A stretch of DNA of 64,000 nt. It comes from Streptomyces diastatochromogenes. GTDB taxonomy: Bacteria > Actinomycetota > Actinomycetes > Streptomycetales > Streptomycetaceae. The position numbers and the translations under genes are program-made. The stretch spans positions 62,001 through 126,000 of the forward strand of contig NZ_MCGQ01000004.1 of NCBI RefSeq assembly GCF_002242805.1. The letters are read 5' to 3'. Of the stretch, positions 40,058-50,064 are shown piece by piece; the first letter of the stretch is position 1; each line of letters opens with the position of its first letter. A model generated the notes under the pieces. The model made no database searches. It saw nothing but the letters and a program-made list of their open reading frames with translations, and was not told where the DNA came from.

Positions 40058-41467
40058 GTGCTTGCTGCGTTCTCTGGGTTTCCTCGGTCCGCCCAAGTGG
40101 CCCGCCTAGGCGCCGTGACGCTGGTGTCCGGCGTGGTGGCCGCGGGTGTGCTGGCCGGCTCCGGCATGGCCGTGGCCGAGGGGACTCCGCAGACCCAGGG
40201 CGGTGCGACGGCCACGATCAACGGTCTGAAGACCTACGGCGAGGCCGTGATCCACGAGGACGGCGGCGACCAGCGGGTGGCCGCGGGTCTGTTCGAGATG
40301 TCCGTGGACGGCGGCGGCACCCTGCAGACGTACTGCGTCGACCTCCACAACCCCACCCAGCGCGACGCCCGCTACCAGGAGACACCCTGGAGCGGCACCT
40401 CGCTGGGCACCAACAAGGACGCTGGCCGGATCCGCTGGATCCTGCAGAACTCCTACCCCCAGGTGAACGACCTCGCCGCGCTCGCCCGGAAGGCGGGCGC
40501 GAGCGGACTGACCGAGCAGGACGCGGCGGCCGGCACCCAGGTGGCCATCTGGCGCTACTCGGACGGGGCGAAGGTCGACGCCGTCGACCCGCAGGCCGAG
40601 AAGCTGGCCGACTACCTGCAGAAGAGTGCCCGCGGCACCGCCGAGCCGCAGGCCTCGCTGACCCTGGACCCGCCCGCGGTCTCCGGCCACCCCGGTGATC
40701 TGCTCGGCCCGGTGACCGTGCACACCGACGCGGACAGCGTGACGGTGAGCCCGCCCGCGGACGCGGCCGCCAGCGGGGTGCGGATCATCGACCGGACCGG
40801 CAAGGTGATCACGTCGGCGAAGGACGGCAGCCAGCTGTTCTTCGACATCCCCGAGGACGCGGCGGACGGGTCGGCGCAGCTGACCGTGCAGGCGTCGACC
40901 ACCGTGCCGGTGGGCCGGGCCTTCGCCTCCGAGAGCCGCAGCCAGACTCAGATCCTGGCCGGCTCCAGCGAGTCCACGGTCTCCGCGACCGCGAGTGCCA
41001 CCTGGGCGGACAAGGGCGCCCTACCGGCGGTGTCGGCCAGGACGAACTGCGCCAAGGGCGGCGTGGACATCACCGCGGTCAACAAGGGCGACCAGCCCTT
41101 CACCTTCGAGCTGATGGGAGCCGAGCACACCATCCCCGCGGGCGCCACCCGCACGGTGACGGTCCCGCTCCAGGAGGACCAGCCCTACGACTTCACGATC
41201 ACCGGTCCGAACGGCTTCAGCCACCGCTTCACCGGCCTCCTCGACTGCAGAACCCAGGGCACGCTGACCACCAAGACCACCCAGACCCTCAGCGAGCCCA
41301 GCCCGGCCACGGTCGGCGGCATCACCACCCCGCCCGACACCGACCTCGCCGCCACGGGCGGTTCCGCGATCACCCCGATGATCGCCGGAGTGGCCATCGG
41401 CCTGGTGGTGATCGGTGGCGCGGTCCTGGTCTTCCTGCGCCGCAAGGAGACGCCCACGGGGGAGTAG
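40058..41467 (+). CDS. Thioester-domain surface protein with LAxTG sorting signal
   Basis: A protein of 469 residues from the GTG at 40058 behind GAAGGGGA. After a signal peptide (helix near 20-40) a thioester domain follows: LQTYCVDLHNPTQRD with Cys93, and AAGTQVAIWRYSDG with Gln161 in the TQxA motif; these should form an internal Cys-Gln bond able to couple to host or substrate amines. Immunoglobulin-like beta domains fill 200-400. The end is DLAATGGSAITPMIAGVAIG, a hydrophobic helix and RRKE, a sortase E-type (LAxTG) sorting signal starting at Leu430. It is thus covalently anchored to peptidoglycan. Partner surface is unknown. Confidence 0.92.
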   Translation: MLAAFSGFPRSAQVARLGAVTLVSGVVAAGVLAGSGMAVAEGTPQTQGGATATINGLKTYGEAVIHEDGGDQRVAAGLFEMSVDGGGTLQTYCVDLHNPTQRDARYQETPWSGTSLGTNKDAGRIRWILQNSYPQVNDLAALARKAGASGLTEQDAAAGTQVAIWRYSDGAKVDAVDPQAEKLADYLQKSARGTAEPQASLTLDPPAVSGHPGDLLGPVTVHTDADSVTVSPPADAAASGVRIIDRTGKVITSAKDGSQLFFDIPEDAADGSAQLTVQASTTVPVGRAFASESRSQTQILAGSSESTVSATASATWADKGALPAVSARTNCAKGGVDITAVNKGDQPFTFELMGAEHTIPAGATRTVTVPLQEDQPYDFTITGPNGFSHRFTGLLDCRTQGTLTTKTTQTLSEPSPATVGGITTPPDTDLAATGGSAITPMIAGVAIGLVVIGGAVLVFLRRKETPTGE

Positions 41468-41556
41468 CCCGCAGGGGAGTAAGGGAGACGCCCACGGGCG
41501 AGTGACGGACACCGCGGCGAACCACGCCCGCCGGCGGCCTGCGGCAGGATTGAGCG

Positions 41557-42090
41557 GTGCCTACCAAGTCGGACAAGATCGAGCTGAGCGAACACGAACT
41601 TCGTGAGATCACGGGCTACGCGGCCGACTGTGCGCGCCGGGCGCTGTCGATCTTCGAAGAGAGCTTTCCCGCTGACACGCGCCCTCGCGAGGCCATCGAC
41701 GCGGCAGACGCCTTCGCCGCGGGCGGCCGGCGCACGGGGGCGCTGCGGCAGCGGGGGTGGGCCGCGTTCAGGGCGGCTCAGGAAGCCGCTTCACCGGCCG
41801 CGGAGGACGCGGCCCGAGCGGCCTGCCATGCGGCCGCTGCCGCGTATCTGCATCCCCTGGCGGACGCTCATCAGGTGAAGCACATTCTCGGTGCGGCCGC
41901 GCATGCGGCACGAGCGGAGGAGCTGGCATCCGGAGAAGACCGGGGTGTCACCGCGGGGACCCTTGAATGGGCGCGTCAGCACGCACCGGCGGCGGTCACC
42001 GAGGTGCTCGGCCGCCTGCCCGCCGCGCCTCCCGGCGGCGGGCGCGTGGGGGAGTTCATCCGCGACCTGGACGCCGCGCTCCGCGTCTGA
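41557..42090 (+). CDS. Putative immunity protein, Imm-5-like
   Basis: A protein of 177 residues from a GTG. The pattern LSEHELREITGYAADCARRA, LSIFEESFPADTRPREAIDA, and AAFRAAQEAASPAAEDAARA follows the all-helical 'putative immunity protein' family (Imm-5-like), in which 'P.D.RPR.AI' is the marker. No toxin gene is adjacent, so it may be an orphan or have a different job. It is followed, after about 200 bases, by the CDP-glycerol-transferase-like gene. Confidence in the family is moderate. Confidence 0.65.
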   Translation: MPTKSDKIELSEHELREITGYAADCARRALSIFEESFPADTRPREAIDAADAFAAGGRRTGALRQRGWAAFRAAQEAASPAAEDAARAACHAAAAAYLHPLADAHQVKHILGAAAHAARAEELASGEDRGVTAGTLEWARQHAPAAVTEVLGRLPAAPPGGGRVGEFIRDLDAALRV

Positions 42091-42300
42091 GAGCCCCCCA
42101 CAGCCGGCTTCGGAGGGGTCGGCAACCGCTTGTGCCTCTGTTCACGCCCACCCCAGGAGCCAAACAAGCTGACACACAGGTAAAGTCCGACCACCTATTA
42201 GGAGAACATCCGTACGCACCGGCTTCCGAACCGCGGCCATCTGAGCGCGCCGGTCGGCGAGTCCGTGCCCAAGGATGTTGAGTTGCCTGGAGCCCGCGAA

Positions 42301-44376
42301 GTGTCAGCATCGCCCCTGCCCGCTCGGTTGCGCACCGCAGCGGCACGCCTCCTCCTACCGACGGTGCTCGCCCTGTCGTTCGCCGTTCAGGCGGTAGGCG
42401 CCCTCCTCCCCAGCGTTCCGCTGCTCGTGGCCGCCGCCGCGGTCGGGCTGGCTGCGGACATCGCCCTGCACCGGTGGCAGCGGGGCATGGCCAGCGCCCT
42501 CGGGAAGCTGAACGCGACCGTGACCGTGCGCCAGGCCGTCCGGGACCTGCTGATGGTGACCGGCCTGCTCCGCATCGAGGAGCAGGACTACGAGACGAAG
42601 TACCTGGCTCTCGTCTGCGGTCTGCTGGTCTTCTACGCCCTGCACTTCGCCTGCCAGGCGCTGGCGATCTCCGTCCGCCGCACCCGCACCCTCCCCGTGG
42701 TGACGCGGAACATCGACGCCTCGGCGCTGCGGCTGAGGCCCGCTCCCCCCGCTCTGCTGATGCAGCGCGCCGGGCAGCGGCTCCTCATGTTCGGTCTGCC
42801 CTCTTCGGTTGGCCTGCTGGCCGCCGCGGTGACCGGCTCGGCCCGGCTGGCCGCCGCGGGCATCGCCCTGTCCGCCGCCTTCGCGGTGGTGGCCGTCGCC
42901 GTGCTGCTGCTGCGACTGCGGCCGGGACGCAGGCCGGTGACGAGCGAGGAGGCGCTGGAGTGGTTCGAGGCCTGGCTCGCGGAGTACCAGCCGACGGTGG
43001 GCATGTACTTCTCCGGCGGCACCAGCTCGGCCTACCAGGCGAACATGTGGCTGGAGCCGCTGGCCCGGCTGGAGGGCCGTCCGCTGATCGTGCTGCGTGA
43101 GCGCTTCATGGTGCGGAAGATCGCGTCCACCGACATCCCGATCGTGTGCCTGCCGAAGGTCGCCGACCTGATGAGGCTGGAGCAGTCCACGCTGAAGATG
43201 CTGATCCACCCGTCGAACTCGGGTAAGACCTCGCAGGTGCTGCGGATCCCCACGATCAAGCACGCGTTCGTCAACCACGGCGAGAGCGACAAGCTGTCCA
43301 GCTGCAACCCGTACGCGAAGGCGTACGACGAGGTGTGGGTGGCCGGTCCCGCGGCGCGCGAGCGGTACGCCCTGGCGGCCGTGGGTGTCGACGACAAGGA
43401 CGTCGTGGAGATCGGACGCCCGCAGCTGGACGTGATCCAGCCGTACGCCGGTGCGCCCACGGGCCCGTACACCACGGTTCTCTACGCCCCCACGTGGGAG
43501 GGCTGGGACGGCAACCCGGGCAACACCTCGGTCATCGAGGCCGGCGAGAACATCGTCCGCGCCCTCCTGGCCGACCCCGGGGTCCGGCTCCTGTACAAGC
43601 CGCACCCGCTGACCGGCTCGGTCGAGCCCCGGGCGGGAGCCGCGAACACCCGGATCCAGGAGATGATCCGCGCCGCGAGCGCCGCCCGTGCCGCGGAACA
43701 CGCCGATGAGCGCCCCGCGCCCTCCGCGGCGGCGGAACTGGCCGCCCGGACCGCCGAACTCGACCGGCTGACCACGTCCTCGTCCCGGCCGGGCGCGGAC
43801 GACGCGGAGCGGATGCTGCTCCAGACGGCTCCGGAGCCGGGTCGGGCCGCGGCCGTGACGGCCGCGACGGCCGCCTGGGAGGCCGCGTACTGGGCCTCGT
43901 TCCCCGCGTGGGAGCACCAGATCGTCACCGGGGCGCGGCCGACCGTGTACGCCTGCTTCAACGTGGCCGACGTGCTGATCAGCGATGTCTCCAGCGTCAT
44001 CTCCGACTACCTGGAGAGCGAGAAGCCGTACGCCGTCGCCAACACCAGCGGCCTTCCCGAGCAGGACTTCCGCGTCACCTTCCCGACGGTCCGGGCAGGC
44101 GCCGTCCTCACTCCGGACGCCTCCGGCATACCGGCCCTGCTGGAGTCGGTGCGCCACCCCGAGAAGGACACCTACGCCGAGGCCCGCACGGAGCTGAAGC
44201 TGCACCTGCTGGGCCCCTCGGACCCGCCGTCCGTCGTCCGCTTCAACGAGGCGGCCCGTGCGCTGTGCGCCGAGGCCGACGAACACCGGGCGGCCATGGC
44301 GGTGCGCGCGCTCCCGGTGATCCCGACACAGCGGGACGCCGAGTCGACGCTGGACAGCGAGCACGTCAGGGGCTGA
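42301..44376 (+). CDS. Second membrane CDP-glycerol glycerophosphotransferase-like protein
   Basis: A protein of 691 residues if it starts at the GTG at 42301 (GGAG eight bases before); a GTG at 42265 adds 12 residues. The architecture repeats that of the gene at 14904: five or six helices to about residue 215, then VGMYFSGGTSSAYQANMW, VIVLRERFMV-like LIVLRERFMVRKI, FVNHGESDKLSSCN, TTVLYAPTWEGWDGNPGN, RLLYKPHPLTGSVE, an Ala/Glu-rich coil, and ADVLISDVSSVISDYLESEK. The conserved residues are all kept, so both paralogues should be active. They probably add different alditol phosphates or act on different polymers. Confidence 0.85.
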   Translation: MSASPLPARLRTAAARLLLPTVLALSFAVQAVGALLPSVPLLVAAAAVGLAADIALHRWQRGMASALGKLNATVTVRQAVRDLLMVTGLLRIEEQDYETKYLALVCGLLVFYALHFACQALAISVRRTRTLPVVTRNIDASALRLRPAPPALLMQRAGQRLLMFGLPSSVGLLAAAVTGSARLAAAGIALSAAFAVVAVAVLLLRLRPGRRPVTSEEALEWFEAWLAEYQPTVGMYFSGGTSSAYQANMWLEPLARLEGRPLIVLRERFMVRKIASTDIPIVCLPKVADLMRLEQSTLKMLIHPSNSGKTSQVLRIPTIKHAFVNHGESDKLSSCNPYAKAYDEVWVAGPAARERYALAAVGVDDKDVVEIGRPQLDVIQPYAGAPTGPYTTVLYAPTWEGWDGNPGNTSVIEAGENIVRALLADPGVRLLYKPHPLTGSVEPRAGAANTRIQEMIRAASAARAAEHADERPAPSAAAELAARTAELDRLTTSSSRPGADDAERMLLQTAPEPGRAAAVTAATAAWEAAYWASFPAWEHQIVTGARPTVYACFNVADVLISDVSSVISDYLESEKPYAVANTSGLPEQDFRVTFPTVRAGAVLTPDASGIPALLESVRHPEKDTYAEARTELKLHLLGPSDPPSVVRFNEAARALCAEADEHRAAMAVRALPVIPTQRDAESTLDSEHVRG

Positions 44377-44402
44377 GTCCGCAGGTCCCAGGAAGCGCGG
44401 AA

Positions 44403-44444
44403 GGGGCTGCCACACGCCGGGTCTCCGGGTGTGGCGGCCCCTTT
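44403..44444 (+). terminator. Strong hairpin with T run
   Basis: GGGGCTGCCACACGCCGG faces CCGGGTGTGGCGGCCCC with two mismatches around GTCT, followed by TTT. It is 26 bases after the stop at 44376 and separates the transferase gene from ettA. Confidence 0.8.
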
Positions 44445-44490
44445 GGCCGTTCGTTCCGTGATCAGCCATGGACGAGATCTGCGAAATCCC

Positions 44491-44552
44491 AGGTCACAGG
44501 CGTCCGGCTGTACTGGTTTCCATCCAGGGGTGGCGGTCAGGCAAGATGGGGT
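44491..44552 (+). repeat. ettA leader segment repeated inside the island
   Basis: The segment between the terminator and ettA contains CCCAGGTCACAGG, GGTTTCCATCCAGG and GGTCAGGCAAGATGGGGTGT, which occur inverted at 28091-28160. It lies in the 150 bases upstream of the ettA start and could be part of its promoter or leader RNA. Confidence 0.7.
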
Positions 44553-44595
44553 GTATCTGCCCACTGCCAGATTTCAAGCTGCCGGACGGTTTCTC

Positions 44596-46260
<1,665 letters not shown>

Positions 46261-46266
46261 TCGATC

Positions 46267-46680
46267 TTGCGTCACATCTACCGCTGCCCCCTGCGCTGGT
46301 CCGACATGGACGCGTACGGCCATGTCAACAACGCGGTCTTCATCCGCTACCTGGAGGAAGCCCGTATCAACTTCCTGTTCCGCCCGGACAAGGAGTTCAA
46401 GCAGGGGTCCGTGGTGGCGCGGCACGAGATCGACTACAAGCGCCAGCTCGTGCACCGGCACCACCCGGTGGACATCGAGCTGTGGGTCACCTCGATCAAG
46501 GCAGCGTCCTTCACCATCACCTACGAGGTGAAGGACGAGGACGTGGTCTACGTACGGGCCTCGACGGTGGTCGTGCCGTTCGACTTCGAGACCCAGCGGC
46601 CGCGCCGGATCACCCAGGAGGAGCGGGAGTTCCTGGAGGAGTACACGGACGCGGCCGACGAGGAGGCCGTCGCCGCATGA
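46267..46680 (+). CDS. Hotdog-fold acyl-CoA thioesterase
   Basis: A protein of 137 residues from a TTG six bases after ettA. RHIYRCPLRWSDMDAYGHVN, NAVFIRYLEEARINFL and ARHEIDYKRQLVHRHHPVDI follow the 4-hydroxybenzoyl-CoA thioesterase pattern, where Asp in 'SDMDAYGHVNN' is catalytic. It hydrolyses a small acyl- or aryl-CoA. The C-terminal 25 residues are acidic. The ATG of the next gene overlaps its stop (ATGA). The pair with ettA is common in Streptomyces, probably simple cotranscription. Confidence 0.88.
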   Translation: MRHIYRCPLRWSDMDAYGHVNNAVFIRYLEEARINFLFRPDKEFKQGSVVARHEIDYKRQLVHRHHPVDIELWVTSIKAASFTITYEVKDEDVVYVRASTVVVPFDFETQRPRRITQEEREFLEEYTDAADEEAVAA

Positions 46681-47354
46681 CGGTGCTCCACCTCGCCGAC
46701 GAGACGGAGGCGGCCGACCTCGCCGCCTTCCTCTCCCGGCTGCTCCACTACGACCGTGGGGCCGCGGTGCGCCTGCAGGCGACCGGGACCGCACTCGCCG
46801 TGTTCGGGCGGCCGCCGTCCTTCGAGGTGCTGGCGGTCCGCGCGGTGCGGCTGGCGAAGCCGTACGAGAACGGTCTCGACCTCACGCTGGACGTGACCGT
46901 CTCCGCCGGTGAGCTGCTGGAGTCCATCGACGAGGCGGCGGCCACGGCCGTCGTCCCGTCCGCGGTGACCGGTCCGCCGTGGGCCGGGCTGCTTCCGCCC
47001 CGCGGCGGCTGGCGGACCGAGCCGGGGCTGCCGGCACCGGACGCGCTGCACGCCATGGTCGCCGCCGCCGTGGCCGAATTCCGCTCCCGTACGCAGGAGC
47101 TGGCGCCGGAGCGGCGTACCCGCGCCGAACTCGACCGGATCGGGCGGGAGATCTGGTCCCGGACGGTCGGGGACACGAACCTTCCGGTGCGCGCCGTGCA
47201 CGCGGCCCAGTCGCTGGGCTTCCTGCGTCCCACGCAGACCGCGGGGAACCCGGCCCTGTTCTCGTCGGGCGCGTGGCTGCGGCTGCGCACGCCGTACGGG
47301 TCGATCGCCGTACGGCGTGCGGGACTCGGCGCGCTGGACGTCACCGTCCGCTAG
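46677..47354 (+). CDS. Conserved actinobacterial protein, function unknown
   Basis: A protein of 225 residues starting MTVLHLADETEAADLAAFLS and coupled to the thioesterase. It has an N-terminal domain with YDRGAAVRLQATGTALAVFG and VRAVRLAKPYENGLDLTLDV, then a helical part (TRAELDRIGREIWSRTVGDT) ending with SGAWLRLRTPYGSIAVRRAG. Soluble, no recognised motif. Its stop codon lies in the arm of the long inverted repeat at 47351. It is usually found behind the thioesterase gene in this genus, from memory. Confidence 0.75.
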   Translation: MTVLHLADETEAADLAAFLSRLLHYDRGAAVRLQATGTALAVFGRPPSFEVLAVRAVRLAKPYENGLDLTLDVTVSAGELLESIDEAAATAVVPSAVTGPPWAGLLPPRGGWRTEPGLPAPDALHAMVAAAVAEFRSRTQELAPERRTRAELDRIGREIWSRTVGDTNLPVRAVHAAQSLGFLRPTQTAGNPALFSSGAWLRLRTPYGSIAVRRAGLGALDVTVR

Positions 47355-47406
47355 GCCCTGTCGTCAAACTCCCGTCTGCCCCGCGGAGTTTGACGACAGG
47401 ACCTAG
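47351..47406. terminator. 22-bp inverted repeat, bidirectional terminator or MITE-like end
   Basis: CTAGGCCCTGTCGTCAAACT (and CC) at 47351-47372 pairs with its complement at 47385-47406 with a single mismatch, around a 12-base loop CGTCTGCCCCGC. It lies exactly between the ends of convergent genes and includes the stop codon of the plus-strand gene. The CTAG tips and TGTCGTCAAACTCC arms also look like insertion-sequence ends. Confidence 0.75.
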
Positions 47407-47418
47407 GCACCGGACCGC

Positions 47419-48870
47419 TCAGACCAGCGGCCACAGAGCGGCGGTCAGGCCGAATCCGGCCACGCCCATCACGGTCGTCAGGACCGTCCAGGTCCGCAGG
47501 CCGGAGGCCACGTCCAGGCCGGCCAGCTTGGTGAACATCCAGTAGCCCGCGTCGTTGATGTGCGAGACGGCGAGTGCGCCCGCGCCCATCGCCAGGGCGA
47601 CCAGGGACAGCTGGCCGGTGGACAGGTCGGCGCGCTGCAGCAGCGGGGTGAGGATGCCCGCCGTGGTGATCAGCGCCACCGTCGCCGACCCCTGGGCGGC
47701 GCGCAGGGCGAGCGTCATCAGGAAGGCGAGGAAGAGCGCCGGCAGGCCGGTCCGGTCCAGTACGTCGGCGATCGCGTCGCCGATGCCGCTCGCCACCAGC
47801 ACCTTGCCGAAGACACCGCCCGCGCCCGCCACCAGGATCACCATGGCCACCGGGGGCAGCGCCGAGGTCATCACGTCGGCGATGCGGGCCCGCTCCCAGC
47901 CGCGGCGGGCGCCGAGGACGTACGCGCACAGGGCCACGTCGATCAGCAGGGCCACCATCGGGGCGCCGAGCACCGTGAGGACGGCGCGCGGGGCGGAGCC
48001 GTCGGCGAGGAGGTTCTGGCCCAGGGTGCCGAGGAGGATCAGCAGGATCGGGGCGACGATCAGGGCGAGGACCGTGCCGACGGAGGGCGGCTGCGAAGCC
48101 GGGTCGGTCGTGGTCGGTTCCGGCCTGGTGAGTACGGCGGTGCCGTGGCCGTCGTCGGCCTTGGGCCCGGTGGACGCGGGAGCGGAGCCGCCGCCGGTCT
48201 CGGCGGTGGTGGGCTCCTCGCCGTACACCTCCGCGTGGACCGCCGGGTCCATCGGGTACTCGCGGCGGGTCATCCGGCGGGAGACCAGGTAGCCGAACAG
48301 GATCACGACCGCGGTGACCGGGATGCCCATGAGCAGCATGAGGCCCTGGTCGGCACCGATGGCCTGGGCGACGGCGACCGCGCCGGGGTGCGGGGGCAGG
48401 AAGGCGTGCACCGTGAGCATGGCCGCGCCCATCGGGAGGGCGTAGACCAGGAGCGGCTTGCGGGAGGCGCGGGCGACGCCGTACGCGATCGGCATCAGGA
48501 TGATCAGGCCGACCTCGAAGAAGACCGGGATGCCGAGGACGAAACCGGCGACGGTGAGGGCGAGCGGGGTGCGCTTGGAGCCGAAGCGGTCGATGAGGGA
48601 GTGGGCGAACGCGGCGGCGCCGCCGGAGAGTTCGATGATCCGGCCGATCATGGCGCCCAGGGCGATGATCGTGGCGATGTGGCCGAGGGTGGAGCCCATG
48701 CCCTCCTCGATGGTCTTCACCAGGTCGGCGGCGGGGACGCCCGCGGCGAGCGCGACACCGATGGAGACGACGACCAGGGCGACGAAGGGCTGCACCTTCG
48801 CGCGGAGGATGAGCAGGAGCAGGGTGGCGACGCCGACGGCGGCGATGAGGAGGAGAGCGGTGTGGCTCAT
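47419..48870 (-). CDS. GntP-family sugar-acid permease
   Basis: A protein of 483 residues with about 12-14 helices. Marks of the GntP gluconate:H+ symporter family are LGHIATIIALGAMIGRIIEL, GIPVFFEVGLIILMPIAYG, HAFLPPHPGAVAVAQAIGAD and AAQGSATVALITTAGILTPL. A 60-residue cytoplasmic loop (about 210-270) is rich in Thr, Pro and Gly. Its start overlaps the stop of the dehydrogenase gene (ATGA). It is the last gene of the catabolic operon and brings in the sugar acid that the enzymes break down. Confidence 0.92.
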   Translation of the reverse strand: MSHTALLLIAAVGVATLLLLILRAKVQPFVALVVVSIGVALAAGVPAADLVKTIEEGMGSTLGHIATIIALGAMIGRIIELSGGAAAFAHSLIDRFGSKRTPLALTVAGFVLGIPVFFEVGLIILMPIAYGVARASRKPLLVYALPMGAAMLTVHAFLPPHPGAVAVAQAIGADQGLMLLMGIPVTAVVILFGYLVSRRMTRREYPMDPAVHAEVYGEEPTTAETGGGSAPASTGPKADDGHGTAVLTRPEPTTTDPASQPPSVGTVLALIVAPILLILLGTLGQNLLADGSAPRAVLTVLGAPMVALLIDVALCAYVLGARRGWERARIADVMTSALPPVAMVILVAGAGGVFGKVLVASGIGDAIADVLDRTGLPALFLAFLMTLALRAAQGSATVALITTAGILTPLLQRADLSTGQLSLVALAMGAGALAVSHINDAGYWMFTKLAGLDVASGLRTWTVLTTVMGVAGFGLTAALWPLV

Positions 48871-49814
48871 CGGGTGCCTCCCTCTGGAGAGTTCGGGGAC
48901 TTCGAGGACTTCGGGGACTTCGGGGAGAGGACCGTGACGACCGAGGAGTCGTCGTGGGCGGCGAGGCCCGCGGCTTCACCGAGCAGGTAGAGCTGTTGGG
49001 CGGCGGAGGCGAGCGGCACGGGCACGTGGGCGTCCTTGGCGACGCCGGTGACGATGCCCATGTCCTTCACGAAGATGTCCAGGCGAGACTTCACCTCCGG
49101 GTCCGGACCGTCCTCGTACGCCTGGACCATGCGCGGGCCGCGGTCGGCGAACATGAACGAGCCGGCGGCACCGTGGCGCAGGCTCTCCACCACCGTCGCC
49201 GGGTCGAGGCCGAGGCCGCGGGCGAGGGCGAGCGCCTCCGCCGCGGCGGCGATGTGGACGCCGGCGAGGAGCTGGTTGATCGCCTTGAGGGCCTGGCCGT
49301 CGCCGGGGCGGGGGCCGACGACCGTGAGTGTGGAGGCGAGCAGGTCGAGGACCGGGCGGGCCAGGTCGAGGGCCTTGTCGTCCGCTCCTACGACGATGAG
49401 GAGGTCGCCGTTGCCGGCGCGGACCGGGCCGCCGCTGACGGGTGCGTCGACGGTGTGGACACCGAGGTCCGCGAGGCGGGCGGCGGTGGCGCGGGCGGCT
49501 TCCGGGCCGACGGTGCTGGTGAGGATGACGGTGGCGCCGGGGCGGAGGGTGGCGGTGACGCCGTTCTCGCCGTTCTCGCCGAAGAGGGCGGTCTCGACCT
49601 GCTGCTGGTCGCGTACGGCGAGGAGGACGACGTCCGCTTCTACGGCGGCGTCGGCGGGGGTGGCGGCGGGGGTGCCGTTCGCTGCCGCGAGCTGGGCGAG
49701 GCGGGGTTCGGAGATGTCGTAGGCGGTGACGGGGAGGTGGGCGGAGAGGTGGGTGGCCATGGGGAGGCCCATGGCGCCCAGGCCGATCACTGCGGTGTGG
49801 GGACGGGGGGTCAT
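48867..49814 (-). CDS. 3-hydroxyisobutyrate-type dehydrogenase (LtnD-like, sugar-acid oxidation)
   Basis: A protein of 315 residues with an NAD(P) loop at the start (TAVIGLGAMGLPMATHLSAH), substrate motif DAPVSGGPVRAGNGDLLIVV, and catalytic Lys region GDGQALKAINQLLAGVHIAA. This is the beta-hydroxyacid dehydrogenase family; members in operons with a four-carbon acid sugar kinase (LtnD, DenD) oxidise L-threonate or D-erythronate at C2. The C-terminus has an SPKSPKSSKSPNSPE repeat. ATG at 49814 is followed 250 bases upstream by the aldolase gene. A longer frame upstream is a shadow crossing a repeat. Confidence 0.88.
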   Translation of the reverse strand: MTPRPHTAVIGLGAMGLPMATHLSAHLPVTAYDISEPRLAQLAAANGTPAATPADAAVEADVVLLAVRDQQQVETALFGENGENGVTATLRPGATVILTSTVGPEAARATAARLADLGVHTVDAPVSGGPVRAGNGDLLIVVGADDKALDLARPVLDLLASTLTVVGPRPGDGQALKAINQLLAGVHIAAAAEALALARGLGLDPATVVESLRHGAAGSFMFADRGPRMVQAYEDGPDPEVKSRLDIFVKDMGIVTGVAKDAHVPVPLASAAQQLYLLGEAAGLAAHDDSSVVTVLSPKSPKSSKSPNSPEGGTR

Positions 49815-49925
49815 TGGGGTGGGGTGCCTTTTCTTCTGAGCGGGGTCGGGGAGCGGTGGTGCTGTTTCCGGTGGGGTGGCCGGAGTTGGGGCTGGGCGGG
49901 GGGTGGGTTTCGCTTGCCCGCGCTT

Positions 49926-49981
49926 GCGGGGTGCCGCTGCGCCCACCCGTGCCGCCCCAGCGGCACGACTGCCCGCAGCTA
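49926..49981 (-). repeat. 56-base dispersed repeat, copy 1
   Basis: These 56 bases are identical to 54358-54413. They contain the inverted pair GTGCCGCTG...CAGCGGCAC (9 bp, 18-base loop) and end GACTGCCCGCAGCTA. Both copies lie between two minus-strand genes. A shorter relative (ACCGCCCGCAGCTACGGCG) lies at 52390. Confidence 0.9.
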
Positions 49982-50064
49982 CGCAGGTGGTACGGCAGCC
50001 GCTGCTGGGTGGGCGGCGCTTCGGCGTCACGGCGGCCAGCAGCTACGTACGAAAGCTGCTGCGG

